Shown: piece after piece, positions 49,041 to 57,938 of the stretch | How positions within the stretch are numbered: position 1 is the stretch's first letter | Layout: each line of letters starts with the position of its first letter | NCBI GenBank assembly: GCA_001870995.2 | Contig: MLAV02000002.1 | Location: forward strand, 248,001 to 312,000 | Direction: 5' to 3' | Source of the DNA: Chitinophaga sp. CB10 | GTDB taxonomy: Bacteria > Bacteroidota > Bacteroidia > Chitinophagales > Chitinophagaceae | Length of the DNA stretch: 64,000 nt | The notes under the pieces: generated by a model | What the model was told of the DNA's origin: nothing | Databases searched by the model: none | The model's input: the letters and a program-made list of their open reading frames with translations, nothing else | Translations under genes and position numbers: made by a program

Positions 49041-50882
49041 CTATGCTTCTTCAGCTTCCTCGATGGTCATCAGCTCCACGCTACGGTTTACGAAAGCGGT
49101 GAGGTCCGCGCCGGTGAGGAGGTTTTGTGACAGCAACGCCAGGTCAGCCAGGTTTTTAATCTGCTTCTGTTGCAGCGCGCTGTTTTTCTCGCGCAGGATC
49201 TGCAGGTACACCGGGTGGTTCGCGTTGATGGTCATATTGATCTCATCAGGCATGTTGGCGTACCAGTTCATACCGGCGCCGCCCATGTTGGCCATATCTT
49301 TCATACGGCGCATGAACTCCGGACGGGTAACGATCACCGGCTGGAGGTCTGCCGTGAGGCCTTTCATCTCTACCTTGATATTCGGCTGATTCACCTCCTG
49401 GGTGAAGAGATTTTTCAGCGTTTCTTCCTGTTCTTTGGAGAGCAGCGTTTCCACGCTTTCGTCCTTGTCGATCAGGTTGTTGGCGATATCGGCATCCACG
49501 CGGGTGAACTGCACGTTGTCCCATTTCATCTCGATGTTGTTGATGAAAGCGGCATCTACCAGCGTTTCCATTTTCACTACTTTGAAGCCTTTTTTCTGCG
49601 CGGCCTGGATGTAGCTGTCCTGCTGTACCGGGTTGGTAGAATAGAGGATCACCAGTTTGCCTTCCTTGTTGGTTTGCAGCGCAGCGGCTTCCGTGCGGTA
49701 CTCTTCCTGGGTATAGCATTTACCATCGGCCACATCTTCCAGGAGGAGGAATTTATTGGCTTTGTCGAGGAATTTGTCGTCCGTCATCATGCCGTATTTC
49801 ACGAACAGGCCGATGGACTCCCATTTCTCTTCGAAGGATTTGCGGTCCTGACGGAACATTTCGTCCAGTTTATCCGCTACCTTTTTAGTGATATAGCCGT
49901 TGATCTTTTTCACGTTCGGATCGCCCTGGAGGTAGCTGCGGCTCACGTTGAGCGGGATATCCGGGCTATCGATCACGCCGTGGAGCAGCATGAGGAATTC
50001 AGGAACGATATCTTTCACCTCGTCGGTCACGTACACCTGGTTGGAGTACAGGTTGATCTTGTCTTTCTGTATTTCGTAGCTCTTGGTGATTTTAGGGAAA
50101 TACAGGATACCGGTGAGGTTGAAAGGATAATCCACATTCAGGTGGATCCAGAACAGCGGCGGTTCTGCGAAAGGATATAATTCTTTATAGAAGTTCTGGT
50201 AATCTTCGGTGGTCAGCTCGCTGGGCTTTTTAGTCCAGGCCGGAGCGGTGTTGTTAATTTGCTCGCCTTCGAATTTTACCGGAACCGGGAGGAATTTACA
50301 GAATTTGGTCAGGATAGCACGGATACGGCCTTCGTCGAGGAACTCTTCACTTTCTTCATTCACATGCATCACGATTTCGGTACCGCGATCTGCTTTGGAA
50401 GTCTCTTCCAGGCTGTATTCAGGGCTGCCGTCGCATTCCCAGCGCACGGCCGGGGCGTCTTCCTTCCATGATTTGGTGAAGATTTCCACCTGGTTGCTGA
50501 TCATGAAAGAGGAGTAGAAGCCAAGGCCAAAGTGACCGATAATATTGGTACCGCTTTCCTGGCCTTTATATTTTTTCAGGAACTCTTCTGCGCCGGAAAA
50601 AGCTACCTGGTTAATGTATTTATCCACTTCTTCCCCCGTCATACCTACGCCATGGTCGGCGATGGTGATGGTCTTTTTTTCTTTATCCAGCTTTACCTCG
50701 ATGTCGATATTGCCCAGGTCGCCTTTGAATTCACCCACACTAGCCAGTGTTCTGAGTTTTTGGGTAGCATCCACGGCGTTACTTACCAGCTCACGGATAA
50801 AGATTTCGTGATCGGAATACAGGAATTTCTTAATGATCGGAAAGATATTTTCCGTTTGTACACGTATAGCGCCTTTTTGCAT
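49041..50882 (-). CDS. htpG: Molecular chaperone HtpG (Hsp90)
   Basis: The 613-residue bacterial Hsp90 has an N-terminal ATPase (RELVSNAVDATQKLRTLAS, ADHGVGMTGEEVDKYINQ, IGHFGLGFYSSFMIS), a middle domain (GVIDSPDIPLNVSRSYLQGD) and a C-terminal dimerisation domain. Start choice: the frame runs 50 codons further upstream through Pro-rich, GC-rich sequence, but all Hsp90s begin at MQKGAIRVQTENIFPI, which is the ATG at 50882. The family normally helps fold client proteins under stress. No heat-shock operator is recognisable upstream. Confidence 0.97.
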   Translation of the reverse strand: MQKGAIRVQTENIFPIIKKFLYSDHEIFIRELVSNAVDATQKLRTLASVGEFKGDLGNIDIEVKLDKEKKTITIADHGVGMTGEEVDKYINQVAFSGAEEFLKKYKGQESGTNIIGHFGLGFYSSFMISNQVEIFTKSWKEDAPAVRWECDGSPEYSLEETSKADRGTEIVMHVNEESEEFLDEGRIRAILTKFCKFLPVPVKFEGEQINNTAPAWTKKPSELTTEDYQNFYKELYPFAEPPLFWIHLNVDYPFNLTGILYFPKITKSYEIQKDKINLYSNQVYVTDEVKDIVPEFLMLLHGVIDSPDIPLNVSRSYLQGDPNVKKINGYITKKVADKLDEMFRQDRKSFEEKWESIGLFVKYGMMTDDKFLDKANKFLLLEDVADGKCYTQEEYRTEAAALQTNKEGKLVILYSTNPVQQDSYIQAAQKKGFKVVKMETLVDAAFINNIEMKWDNVQFTRVDADIANNLIDKDESVETLLSKEQEETLKNLFTQEVNQPNIKVEMKGLTADLQPVIVTRPEFMRRMKDMANMGGAGMNWYANMPDEINMTINANHPVYLQILREKNSALQQKQIKNLADLALLSQNLLTGADLTAFVNRSVELMTIEEAEEA

Positions 50883-51487
50883 GGGAAAAGTAAATTTTTT
50901 ATTCGGCTGGGGAGGTTCAAAGGTTGTGCCAGCGGGCCGGAGGCTGACAAGTTGGCGCGGCGGGGCGGAGGGTGGCTCGCAAAGGGGCGCAGGGGTAGCT
51001 CGCAAAGGGGCATAAGGGGGCAAAGCCCGCAAAGGGATTGAAGCGGAGTTTTTTTTATAGGGGGAAAATTCAGTGCTGCTTTGCCTTAGTTGCCCGTTGT
51101 TACCCTAATTTACCCGGATCGGCGCGCCTGATTACGACAACTCCGCTAAGGGCCTGCCCTCCGCCGGACGCCCGGAAATACCCACAGCCTGCAAAAAAAG
51201 GATGAATGACCCAAACCCGCAGCACCGCCCCCACGGGCCTAACCCTGCCAACTCTCCTACCCGCGACCACGCTCCCATGGCATACGCCCCGCTAGCCCCG
51301 CCCAAAAACCGGGACCACGTGATTCAGCAGCATTAGATCTCATCTATAACCAAATAATTATCAGCATTTTACAATAAAACCAAATAATATTATAGAATAA
51401 AGCCCCATTATCTCCCGAATTTGAGAATAGTTCTTTATCTTTGCGGTCCGAATTTTTTTATTAAAACCTAACAAAAAACAGGGAATT
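50883..51487. other. 605-base divergent region between htpG and rpsF
   Basis: No gene is supported. The first 180 bases are G-rich on the + strand with three imperfect copies of GCTCGCAAAGGGG (from 50975, 50998 and 51025). The next 180 bases are C-rich. The last 150 bases are AT-rich with an 11-base direct repeat AACCAAATAAT (51348 and 51378) and the rpsF promoter element. Confidence 0.55.
51436..51443 (+). promoter_or_regulatory. -7 element of the rpsF-rpsR-rplI promoter
   Basis: TATCTTTG is a perfect match to TAnnTTTG and the commonest form in Bacteroidota ribosomal-protein promoters. No TTTG is seen at the ideal -33 distance. Transcription would start near 51450, giving a leader of about 38 bases. 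Confidence 0.6.
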
Positions 51488-51838
51488 ATGAACTACGAAT
51501 TGATGGTGATCTTTACCCCTGTGCTTTCTGAAGACGATTACAAAGCGGCTCAGAAAAAATTCGTCGATATCATTAAAGATAACGGCGGACAAGTAACGCA
51601 CGAAAATCCCTGGGGATTAAGATCACTGGCGTATCCTATCCGGAAAAAGACTACAGGAATGTACCTGGTTCTGGAATACACTGCGCCAACCGACCTCAAT
51701 GAGAAGCTGAAAATCCAGCTGAACCGCGATGAAAATGTATTACGCCACATGGTGACTGCGCTTGACAAATACGCTGTAGCGTACAACAATCGCAAAAACT
51801 TTGGTGCTAACGCAGAATCTAAAACCACTGAAGCTTAA
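51488..51838 (+). CDS. rpsF: 30S ribosomal protein S6
   Basis: The 116-residue S6 protein shows MNYELMVIFTPVLSEDDYKA, an ENPWGLRSLAYPIRKKTTGM block and LNRDENVLRHMVTALDK. S6 pairs with S18 on the platform of the 30S subunit. It leads the rpsF-rpsR-rplI operon, a conserved order, and is preceded by a perfect -7 promoter element. ATG at 51488; rpsR begins five bases after its stop. Confidence 0.97.
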   Translation: MNYELMVIFTPVLSEDDYKAAQKKFVDIIKDNGGQVTHENPWGLRSLAYPIRKKTTGMYLVLEYTAPTDLNEKLKIQLNRDENVLRHMVTALDKYAVAYNNRKNFGANAESKTTEA

Positions 51839-51842
51839 AATT

Positions 51843-52115
51843 ATGGCAGTTAAACCTAAACAAGAGATCAAATACTTAACAGCCGTAAAAACTGAAAAAC
51901 GTCAGAAGAAATACTGCCGTTTTAAGAAAATGGGCATCAAGTATGTAGATTACAAAGACGCGGAGTTTTTGAAGAAATTTCTGAACGATCAGGGCAAAAT
52001 GTTGCCACGTCGTATTACAGGTAACTCCCTGAAATTTCAGCGTAAAGTAGCCCAGGCTATTAAGAAAGCACGTCAAATGGCTTTATTGCCTTATGTTACT
52101 GACCTTTTAAAGTAA
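51843..52115 (+). CDS. rpsR: 30S ribosomal protein S18
   Basis: The 90-residue S18 shows KYCRFKKMGIKYVDYKDAEF, LKKFLNDQGKMLPRRITGNS and KFQRKVAQAIKKARQMALLP, standard for the family. The start is the ATG at 51843 (MAVKPKQE); the frame is open into the end of rpsF, but those codons belong to overlap with S6. S18 binds S6 and 16S rRNA. rplI starts seven bases after the stop. Confidence 0.97.
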   Translation: MAVKPKQEIKYLTAVKTEKRQKKYCRFKKMGIKYVDYKDAEFLKKFLNDQGKMLPRRITGNSLKFQRKVAQAIKKARQMALLPYVTDLLK

Positions 52116-52121
52116 GAAGTT

Positions 52122-52568
52122 ATGCAAGTTATTTTAATACAAGACGTAGACAACCTGGGTCAGAAGAATGAACTGGTTAACGTAAAAAATGGTTACGCCA
52201 GAAATTTCCTGATTCCGCAGAAGTTTGCGGTAGAAGCTAGCCCTTCTAACCTGAAACAACTGCAAGAGCGCCTGAAAGTACAGAAAGTGAAAGAAGAGAA
52301 ACTGCTGGCGGAAATCGCTAAAGTAGTAGAAGTTCTGAAAGCTTCTCCTGTTAAAATCGGCGCTAAAACCGGTACTTCCGGTAAAATCTTCGGTAGCGTT
52401 ACCGGTGTTCAGATTGCCCGCGCAATTAAAGAACAAAAAGGTTACGAAATCGACCGTCGCCGCATCCATATCCTGGATGATGTGAAAGAATTAGGTACTT
52501 ACAAAGCTCGCCTGGACTTCGGTAAAGGCAACGAAACCGAACTGGAATTCGAAGTAGTAGCTGAGTAA
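52122..52568 (+). CDS. rplI: 50S ribosomal protein L9
   Basis: The 148-residue L9 has the N-terminal rRNA-binding domain (MQVILIQDVDNLGQKNELVN, KNGYARNFLIPQKFAV), the long connecting helix (about 41-75, Lys/Glu-rich) and a C-terminal domain with GKIFGSVTGVQIARAI. Full length. Third gene of the operon, ending before a strong terminator. Confidence 0.97.
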   Translation: MQVILIQDVDNLGQKNELVNVKNGYARNFLIPQKFAVEASPSNLKQLQERLKVQKVKEEKLLAEIAKVVEVLKASPVKIGAKTGTSGKIFGSVTGVQIARAIKEQKGYEIDRRRIHILDDVKELGTYKARLDFGKGNETELEFEVVAE

Positions 52569-52584
52569 TATATAACTCTTGAAA

Positions 52585-52627
52585 AAATAAAGCACCCGTG
52601 CCACCTGGTACGGGTGCTTTATTTTTT
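52585..52627 (+). terminator. Terminator of rpsF-rpsR-rplI
   Basis: AAATAAAGCACCCGT and ACGGGTGCTTTATTT pair, with a further G-T pair and CC/GG inside, around loop ACCT, and the hairpin ends in a T run. It lies 17 bases after rplI. Confidence 0.92.
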
Positions 52628-52641
52628 GTAATTTCCGTATT

Positions 52642-53505
52642 ATGATTAAATACATCCTTGCCCTGGCAATACCAGTGCTGCTTACAGCCTGCCATACCCA
52701 CCGCGGAAAGCTCATCGCTCCCCGCCTGCAAGCCATTACCATCCACGGGGAATCCACCCCCTGGATAAGTTTCCGCTATAATAAAGACGGGCAAATGACC
52801 TCCCTCACCAAATACCCTACTCCCCACGCAGCCGATACCATTCACTTTGCATACGATCGCCTGCACCGCCTCACCGGCATGCGCTGCGAACACGCGGCCG
52901 GCAACCAGGTACGGGTGACTAAAACCGCCGTCGTGAAAGACTGGGACCTGAACGGGAATATCCGCCAGGTGGACTTCTTTGACGGAGATAAACAACACGT
53001 GCGCACCGCGCGCATTCAATGGCAAAACGACCTGCCATTATCGCTGAAGTACACCGACTATAAACAGGCCATCAGCTGGGATTACATAGAAGGCAACCCC
53101 ACCTGGAAAAATATCGCACGGGACCCGCAGGCGGATACCACCATCTATTTCACTCAGGCCAGCTGCGACTGGGACGATTCCATCAACCCGCTGGCCAAAC
53201 TGGCCAACCAGCTGATCCTGGCCGATTCCATCCCGCAGACGCATGCCGGCGCCCCCCTGCCGGACCTCGCCAACCTGCTCCTGCATATCAGTACCAACAA
53301 TCCCAGCCGCATCCGCCTGGACGAAAAGCAGGAAACGCTTACCGACAGCGGCGTGATGGCGCTGACACGCTCCACCACCGTACAATACATCTACGCCTAT
53401 AACGGGAAAGGCTATCCCAGCAGGGCTAACGTGTACCTCTCCGCAAAAGGTTATACACAGCTCAATAACGCCTGCAAAACTGAGGTGGACTACAGCTACG
53501 AATAA
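52642..53505 (+). CDS. Lipoprotein of unknown function (DUF4595-like)
   Basis: The 287-residue protein has a lipoprotein signal peptide (lipobox LTAC, Cys17) and a domain with YD/RHS-like segments: ISFRYNKDGQMTSLTKY, IHFAYDRLHRLTGM, WDLNGNIRQVDFFDGDKQ and a late IYAYNGKGYPSRANVYL. This layout resembles DUF4595-type proteins of Bacteroidota, which look like short beta-strand hairpin repeats. Function unknown. ATG at 52642 lies just after the rplI terminator, so its promoter must be very close or overlap that terminator. Confidence 0.78.
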   Translation: MIKYILALAIPVLLTACHTHRGKLIAPRLQAITIHGESTPWISFRYNKDGQMTSLTKYPTPHAADTIHFAYDRLHRLTGMRCEHAAGNQVRVTKTAVVKDWDLNGNIRQVDFFDGDKQHVRTARIQWQNDLPLSLKYTDYKQAISWDYIEGNPTWKNIARDPQADTTIYFTQASCDWDDSINPLAKLANQLILADSIPQTHAGAPLPDLANLLLHISTNNPSRIRLDEKQETLTDSGVMALTRSTTVQYIYAYNGKGYPSRANVYLSAKGYTQLNNACKTEVDYSYE

Positions 53506-53551
53506 CTGACAGTCAATATTTTATTGCACGATTTTTCGTAACTTATCGTGC

Positions 53552-54175
53552 ATGCAACTATTAAAACGCCTGTATAATGCGCCGGTTACCCTTTCACTGA
53601 TTGCAGTGAATACAGTCGTTTTTTGCATCATGGCCATCAAGGGGCATGACAGCTGGCGGGGCAATGCGGACGACCTCCTGCAATGGGGGGCCAACTACTG
53701 GCCGCTTACCGGCCTGCAACACCAGTACTGGCGCCTGCTGACCAGCATGTTCCTCCACGCGGGCCTCTGGCATTTGTTCACCAACATGGTAGGACTACTC
53801 ATTGCCGGCATTTTCCTGGAACCCATCCTGAAAGGCGCTAAATTTTCCCTCGCCTATGTGGTAACGGGGCTGGTGGCAGATTACGTGAGCATATGGTTTC
53901 ACCGGGATGCTGTGGGCGTAGGCGCTTCAGGCGCTATATTCGGCGTTTACGGGGCGTTTCTGGCGCTGCTGACCACGCCCTTGTTTACACGGTCAGCCAG
54001 GGCGCCTTTCCTCATTTTTATAGGCTTATTTGTTTGTTTAAATATTATCGTCGCCTGCTTCACCGTCGGCATTGACAATATTGCGCACCTCACCGGCTTC
54101 GCCACCGGCATGCTCGCCGGCTACCTGCTGTATTTCACCTTATCCAAAGCGGATGCAAGCCGGCTGCCAAACTAA
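53552..54175 (+). CDS. Rhomboid-family intramembrane serine protease
   Basis: The 207-residue polytopic protein has six predicted membrane helices and the rhomboid signatures: a WRLLTSMFLHAGLWHLFTNM block (the HxxxHxxxN type motif in helix 2), the catalytic Ser in GVGASGAIFGVYGAF (helix 4) and the catalytic His in NIAHLTGFATGM (helix 6). It cleaves membrane-spanning substrates within the bilayer; targets unknown. ATG at 53552. Neighbours are unrelated lipoproteins. Confidence 0.93.
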   Translation: MQLLKRLYNAPVTLSLIAVNTVVFCIMAIKGHDSWRGNADDLLQWGANYWPLTGLQHQYWRLLTSMFLHAGLWHLFTNMVGLLIAGIFLEPILKGAKFSLAYVVTGLVADYVSIWFHRDAVGVGASGAIFGVYGAFLALLTTPLFTRSARAPFLIFIGLFVCLNIIVACFTVGIDNIAHLTGFATGMLAGYLLYFTLSKADASRLPN

Positions 54176-54197
54176 TCACAACGAAAACTTAAATACT

Positions 54198-54205
54198 TAC
54201 TTTTG
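54198..54205 (+). promoter_or_regulatory. -7 promoter element before the lipoprotein gene at 54221
   Basis: TACTTTTG is a perfect TAnnTTTG match 16 bases before the chosen ATG. No TTG at the ideal upstream distance. Confidence 0.4.
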
Positions 54206-54220
54206 CAGATCAGCAACTTT

Positions 54221-54973
54221 ATGAAGCATATGTACAAAAACCTGTTCTACCTGGCAGCACTGGCAATTACGCTCTGGAGCTGCGGACAGCAGCCAACGAA
54301 ACAAACGCCGCCAACTGATGCTACCGGAAGCCACCTGGCAAATGTACCCGCCACTTCCGATACGCCCATCGATACGCTGGAACTGGCCGGCAAAACTTTC
54401 CTGATCTATACCATTGATTCCACCGTATTCGAAAGCTTTCCCCTGCAACCGCAGGACACCAGCGAAGCCATGGCGCTGGCAAAGGATTCCACGGTGAAAA
54501 GATCCGGCTCCAGCCTGCAGTTCACCTTGCAGAACGGTAAAACCGTGACCCTTACCGATAAGGACCTCGATCCTGAAAACGAAGGAGACATCGTTCACTT
54601 CATGTACGTGAGCGACTACCCGGAAATCAACCGCAAGGGCATTGTAGCGTACTATTACGAATCGCAGGACTTCCTCCTGCTGGATACCCGCACCGGCGAT
54701 ACCCTGCACATCTGGACGGAACCTATCTTTTCCCCGGATAAAAAACATATCCTCTGCGCCAGCATGGACCTGGTGGCAGCCTTTATGCCAAACGGTTTCC
54801 AACTGTACGACATCGGTAAGGACAGCATCCGTTACAAAGGCGAAGCCAACCTGGAGAAATGGGGCCCGACGGAAACCAAATGGGTGGATGAGAAAACCAT
54901 CCTGTGCCGCTACATCACCATCGACGATGAGGGCAACACCCAATCCACACACGTGAAAATGGTGATGCAATAA
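54221..54973 (+). CDS. Lipoprotein of unknown function
   Basis: The 250-residue protein has a lipoprotein signal peptide with lipobox LWSC (Cys21) followed by a Gln/Thr/Pro-rich linker. The mature part is beta-rich, with repeating Asp/Thr turns and a segment that looks like a beta-propeller blade or lipocalin strand set (FSPDKKHILCASMDL, WVDEKTILCRYITIDDEGN). I do not recognise a family. The ATG at 54221 is used because an in-frame TTG upstream (54203) overlaps the -7 promoter element. Confidence 0.72.
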   Translation: MKHMYKNLFYLAALAITLWSCGQQPTKQTPPTDATGSHLANVPATSDTPIDTLELAGKTFLIYTIDSTVFESFPLQPQDTSEAMALAKDSTVKRSGSSLQFTLQNGKTVTLTDKDLDPENEGDIVHFMYVSDYPEINRKGIVAYYYESQDFLLLDTRTGDTLHIWTEPIFSPDKKHILCASMDLVAAFMPNGFQLYDIGKDSIRYKGEANLEKWGPTETKWVDEKTILCRYITIDDEGNTQSTHVKMVMQ

Positions 54974-55021
54974 CATTTTTTCCGGCGATTTCTCCGTATC
55001 TTAAAGATAAATCCGCAACAT

Positions 55022-55399
55022 ATGAAACTGCTGGCAACTACCCTGCTCCTGCTCATTTCCGGCGTTATCTTTCTGCATACAAAGGCGCAAAATCCTACTA
55101 TCAACATAGAAGGCACCGCGGCCTCCATCGTCAGTAAATTGAGTAAATCGCTGGTACTCACCGAGCAGCAGCAACCTAAGCTGCTCACCCTGGTGACCAA
55201 CTACCTGCAACAGAAAACCAACCTGCAGGCTTTGAAAGGAAGCAACGAAAAAGCTTACCAGACAAAGCTCCACAGCATGCAAAACGGCCTTAACACCCGG
55301 CTGAAGGCATTGCTGGGCGCAGAGCAGTTCAACAACTATCTCAATTTAAAACCGGCAGCGCCGGATGCCACCAACGTACTAACATACCTGTACTATTAG
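55022..55399 (+). CDS. Small secreted protein of unknown function
   Basis: The 125-residue protein has a signal peptide (about 1-22, ending HTKAQ) and a helical mature region with a pattern of Leu and Gln/Lys (VLTEQQQPKLLTLVTNYLQQ, LNTRLKALLGAEQFNNYL). The last motif resembles small Spy/CpxP-like or DUF-type periplasmic proteins in which a LxxLLxxxQ helix repeats, but the match is weak. Follows the lipoprotein at 54221 by 48 bases on the same strand, so the two may be co-transcribed. A strong terminator follows. Confidence 0.72.
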   Translation: MKLLATTLLLLISGVIFLHTKAQNPTINIEGTAASIVSKLSKSLVLTEQQQPKLLTLVTNYLQQKTNLQALKGSNEKAYQTKLHSMQNGLNTRLKALLGAEQFNNYLNLKPAAPDATNVLTYLYY

Positions 55400-55423
55400 A
55401 TATCACGATATTTCAGTATTTTC

Positions 55424-55455
55424 AGGCGCTTCACATGGTGAAGCGCCTTTTTTTT
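55424..55455 (+). terminator. Terminator after the small secreted protein gene
   Basis: AGGCGCTTCAC (55424-55434) pairs perfectly with GTGAAGCGCCT (55438-55448) around loop ATG and is followed by eight T residues. Confidence 0.93.
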
Positions 55456-55475
55456 ACAGTGAACAATTATTAAAA

Positions 55476-57836
55476 ATGCAACTCCTTAAGTGTACCTCTG
55501 CTGCTATGATCCTGGCAGCTGCCACGTTGTGGACGCCTCCCCTGGCCGCCCAGCAAATGCAGGACTCCGCCCGGTTTGCGGCCGTGATAAAGTCGCTGCC
55601 GGCATTACCGCCCGTGCAACCAGGGCAAAAACAAATCGCCATCCCCACCGCGCCCGCCGGCTACCGCCTGCTGCTGAAAGGCTCCGACCGGGTTCCCGTG
55701 ATCAACCTGAACGGGGAAATCTCCACGCCGCTGACGGATGCTACAGTCAACCTCTACTTTGTGCTGCAACGCAATGCGGACAATGCTGAAATGGATGTGC
55801 CCATGACTGTTACCGTACCGGGCAAATACGGCGCGCCCGCGGCTGACCAGCCATTCGTAATTCCGGCATTGCGCGAATGGCACGGGTATAACGGCAGTTT
55901 CACCCTGCCGGCTGCCGCCAGGGTCATGGTTGATCCCGCGCATGCGGCCGAGCTGCAAACGGTGGCAGCACGGCTCGCGGCTGACATCTCCGCTGTTACC
56001 GCTTCCAAAAAAATTACCTGGAAAACAGGCACGCCGGCGGCAGGCGACATCTACCTGACTTTATCCGGGGCGGACGCTAACCTAGGCGAGGAAGGCTATC
56101 AGCTGGACATCAATGATATTATAACGGTAAAGGCTATACGCAAAACCGGCGCCTTGTGGGGCGCGCAAACCATCCTGCAGTTGCTGCAGCAGTCACCCAC
56201 GCACAACACGCTGCCAAAGGGCATTACGCGGGATTACCCCAAGTATGCGGTACGGGGCTTTGTGCTGGATGCCGGACGTAAATTTTTCAGCATGGAGTTT
56301 CTGCGGAACTACGTGAAATTCATGTCCTACTACAAAATGAATGATTTCCATGTACACCTGAACGACAACGGGTTTGCCAAATTCTTCGGGGACAACTGGG
56401 ACAGCACCTATTCCGCTTTCCGGCTGGAAAACAGCACCTATCCCGGCCTCACGGCAAAAGATGGATCCTATTCCAAAAAAGAATTCATTGCCCTGCAAAA
56501 AATGGCGGACAGCTTTGGCGTCCGCATCATCCCGGAAATAGATGTGCCGGCGCATTCCCTCGCCCTCAGCAAAGCCCTGCCGGCCGTTGCCAGCGATAAA
56601 TACGGCCGGGATCATCTCAACCTGGAACCCGCCTCCTGGCAAATGGTGGATAACATTTTCAAAGAGTACCTGGAAGGCCCGGAACCGGTGTTCACCGGCG
56701 AAGAAGTTCACATCGGTACGGACGAATACGCCAAACAGGAAGCGGAAAAATTCCGCGCATTTACCGACCACCTGATAAAGCTTGTAGAAGGTTATGGCAA
56801 GAAGGTAAGGATGTGGGGCTCCCTCACGCATGCCCGGGGCACTACGCCGGTTAAATCAGCCGGCGTAACCATGAACGCCTGGTACAACGGTTATGCCGAA
56901 CCCCGCGAGATGATCCGGGAGGGGTATGACCTCATCAGCACGCCGGACGGCTGGCTGTACATTGTGCCGGCAACCGGCTATTATTTCGACTACCTGAACA
57001 TCTCCCGCATTTACAACAAATGGGAACCGAACATGATCGGCAAGGAAGTATTCCCCTTTGGCCACCCGAAAATAAAAGGCGGCGCCTTTGCCGTATGGAA
57101 CGATCATCCGGGCAACGGCATCACCGCGGAAGATGTGCACGACCGCGCATTCCCGGCGATGCAGGTACTGGCGGAAAAAATGTGGACAGGCTACAACGCA
57201 CAACAGCCTTATGAAACATACCTGGCTAAGAGTAAACAGCTGCCGGAAGGGCCCGGCCTGAATTTGCAATATAAATTAGATAGTAAGGATTCCGTACTGA
57301 TTGACTATAATTTCAACAACAAAAAAGATAACAGCGGCAATCATCGGGACGCTACGCAACTGGTGAACGCCACCTTATCCGGTAAACTGCAACTCAAAGG
57401 CGGCAAAAGCTACCTGCAAACGCCGGTAGATGCTATCGGCTACGGCTATACGATTTCATTCGACGTCAAACCGGCGAAAGGCAACAAACCTAACGCAGTA
57501 CTGTTTTCCGGCCCTACGGGCAGCGTAAAGCTCCTGCAGCAGCAAACCGGCAAACTGGGCTTCAGCAGGGAAGGATATGATTACAATTTCAATTATACCG
57601 TACCGGCTGACGGCTGGACGCATATTGAAATTTCAGGCGATAACAAAGGCACTTCCCTCTATGTAAACGGCGCTTTGGTAGAGCGGCTGGAAGGCGCGAA
57701 AATATCATTCCCCAATACGAAGGATAAGATTGCAAAAGTGCAGACGCTGGTGTTTCCGTTTAAGTACATAGGAGATACGGCGAATGCGTTTGCAGGAGAA
57801 ATAAGGGAGCTGAAGGTCCTGAACAAACGGAAATAA
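55476..57836 (+). CDS. Family 20 glycoside hydrolase (beta-N-acetylhexosaminidase)
   Basis: The 786-residue exported enzyme has a signal peptide (to about residue 25), an N-terminal GH20b-type domain (about 130-235), and the catalytic barrel (about 240-600) with YAVRGFVLDAGRKFFSMEFL, NDFHVHLNDNGF, IIPEIDVPAHSLAL and the catalytic pair Asp416-Glu417 in HIGTDEYAKQ. The C-terminal 180 residues form a LamG/concanavalin-like sheet domain, a likely carbohydrate-binding part. Removes terminal GlcNAc or GalNAc, for example from chitin oligomers, which fits a chitin-degrading organism. ATG at 55476, only 20 bases past a terminator. Confidence 0.93.
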   Translation: MQLLKCTSAAMILAAATLWTPPLAAQQMQDSARFAAVIKSLPALPPVQPGQKQIAIPTAPAGYRLLLKGSDRVPVINLNGEISTPLTDATVNLYFVLQRNADNAEMDVPMTVTVPGKYGAPAADQPFVIPALREWHGYNGSFTLPAAARVMVDPAHAAELQTVAARLAADISAVTASKKITWKTGTPAAGDIYLTLSGADANLGEEGYQLDINDIITVKAIRKTGALWGAQTILQLLQQSPTHNTLPKGITRDYPKYAVRGFVLDAGRKFFSMEFLRNYVKFMSYYKMNDFHVHLNDNGFAKFFGDNWDSTYSAFRLENSTYPGLTAKDGSYSKKEFIALQKMADSFGVRIIPEIDVPAHSLALSKALPAVASDKYGRDHLNLEPASWQMVDNIFKEYLEGPEPVFTGEEVHIGTDEYAKQEAEKFRAFTDHLIKLVEGYGKKVRMWGSLTHARGTTPVKSAGVTMNAWYNGYAEPREMIREGYDLISTPDGWLYIVPATGYYFDYLNISRIYNKWEPNMIGKEVFPFGHPKIKGGAFAVWNDHPGNGITAEDVHDRAFPAMQVLAEKMWTGYNAQQPYETYLAKSKQLPEGPGLNLQYKLDSKDSVLIDYNFNNKKDNSGNHRDATQLVNATLSGKLQLKGGKSYLQTPVDAIGYGYTISFDVKPAKGNKPNAVLFSGPTGSVKLLQQQTGKLGFSREGYDYNFNYTVPADGWTHIEISGDNKGTSLYVNGALVERLEGAKISFPNTKDKIAKVQTLVFPFKYIGDTANAFAGEIRELKVLNKRK

Positions 57837-57895
57837 GGCCCTGGCAGAAAGATGCTTGCTAAACGCTTTCCAGCCGAATACAAATCACTTTCAAG

Positions 57896-57938
57896 CAAAA
57901 ACAGTAACACGCCGGGCGCCCTCCAGCCCGGCGTTACT
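57896..57938 (-). terminator. Terminator of the DUF2252 gene
   Basis: GCCGGGC (57911-57917) pairs with GCCCGGC (57926-57932), extended by AGTAAC/GTTACT with a two-base bulge. On the minus strand TGTTTTTGC follows. It lies between convergent genes. Confidence 0.8.

Noticed and set aside
50883..51032. 50-codon N-terminal extension of htpG
   Set aside because: Pro-rich, GC-repeat sequence with no similarity to Hsp90; the family starts at the ATG at 50882.
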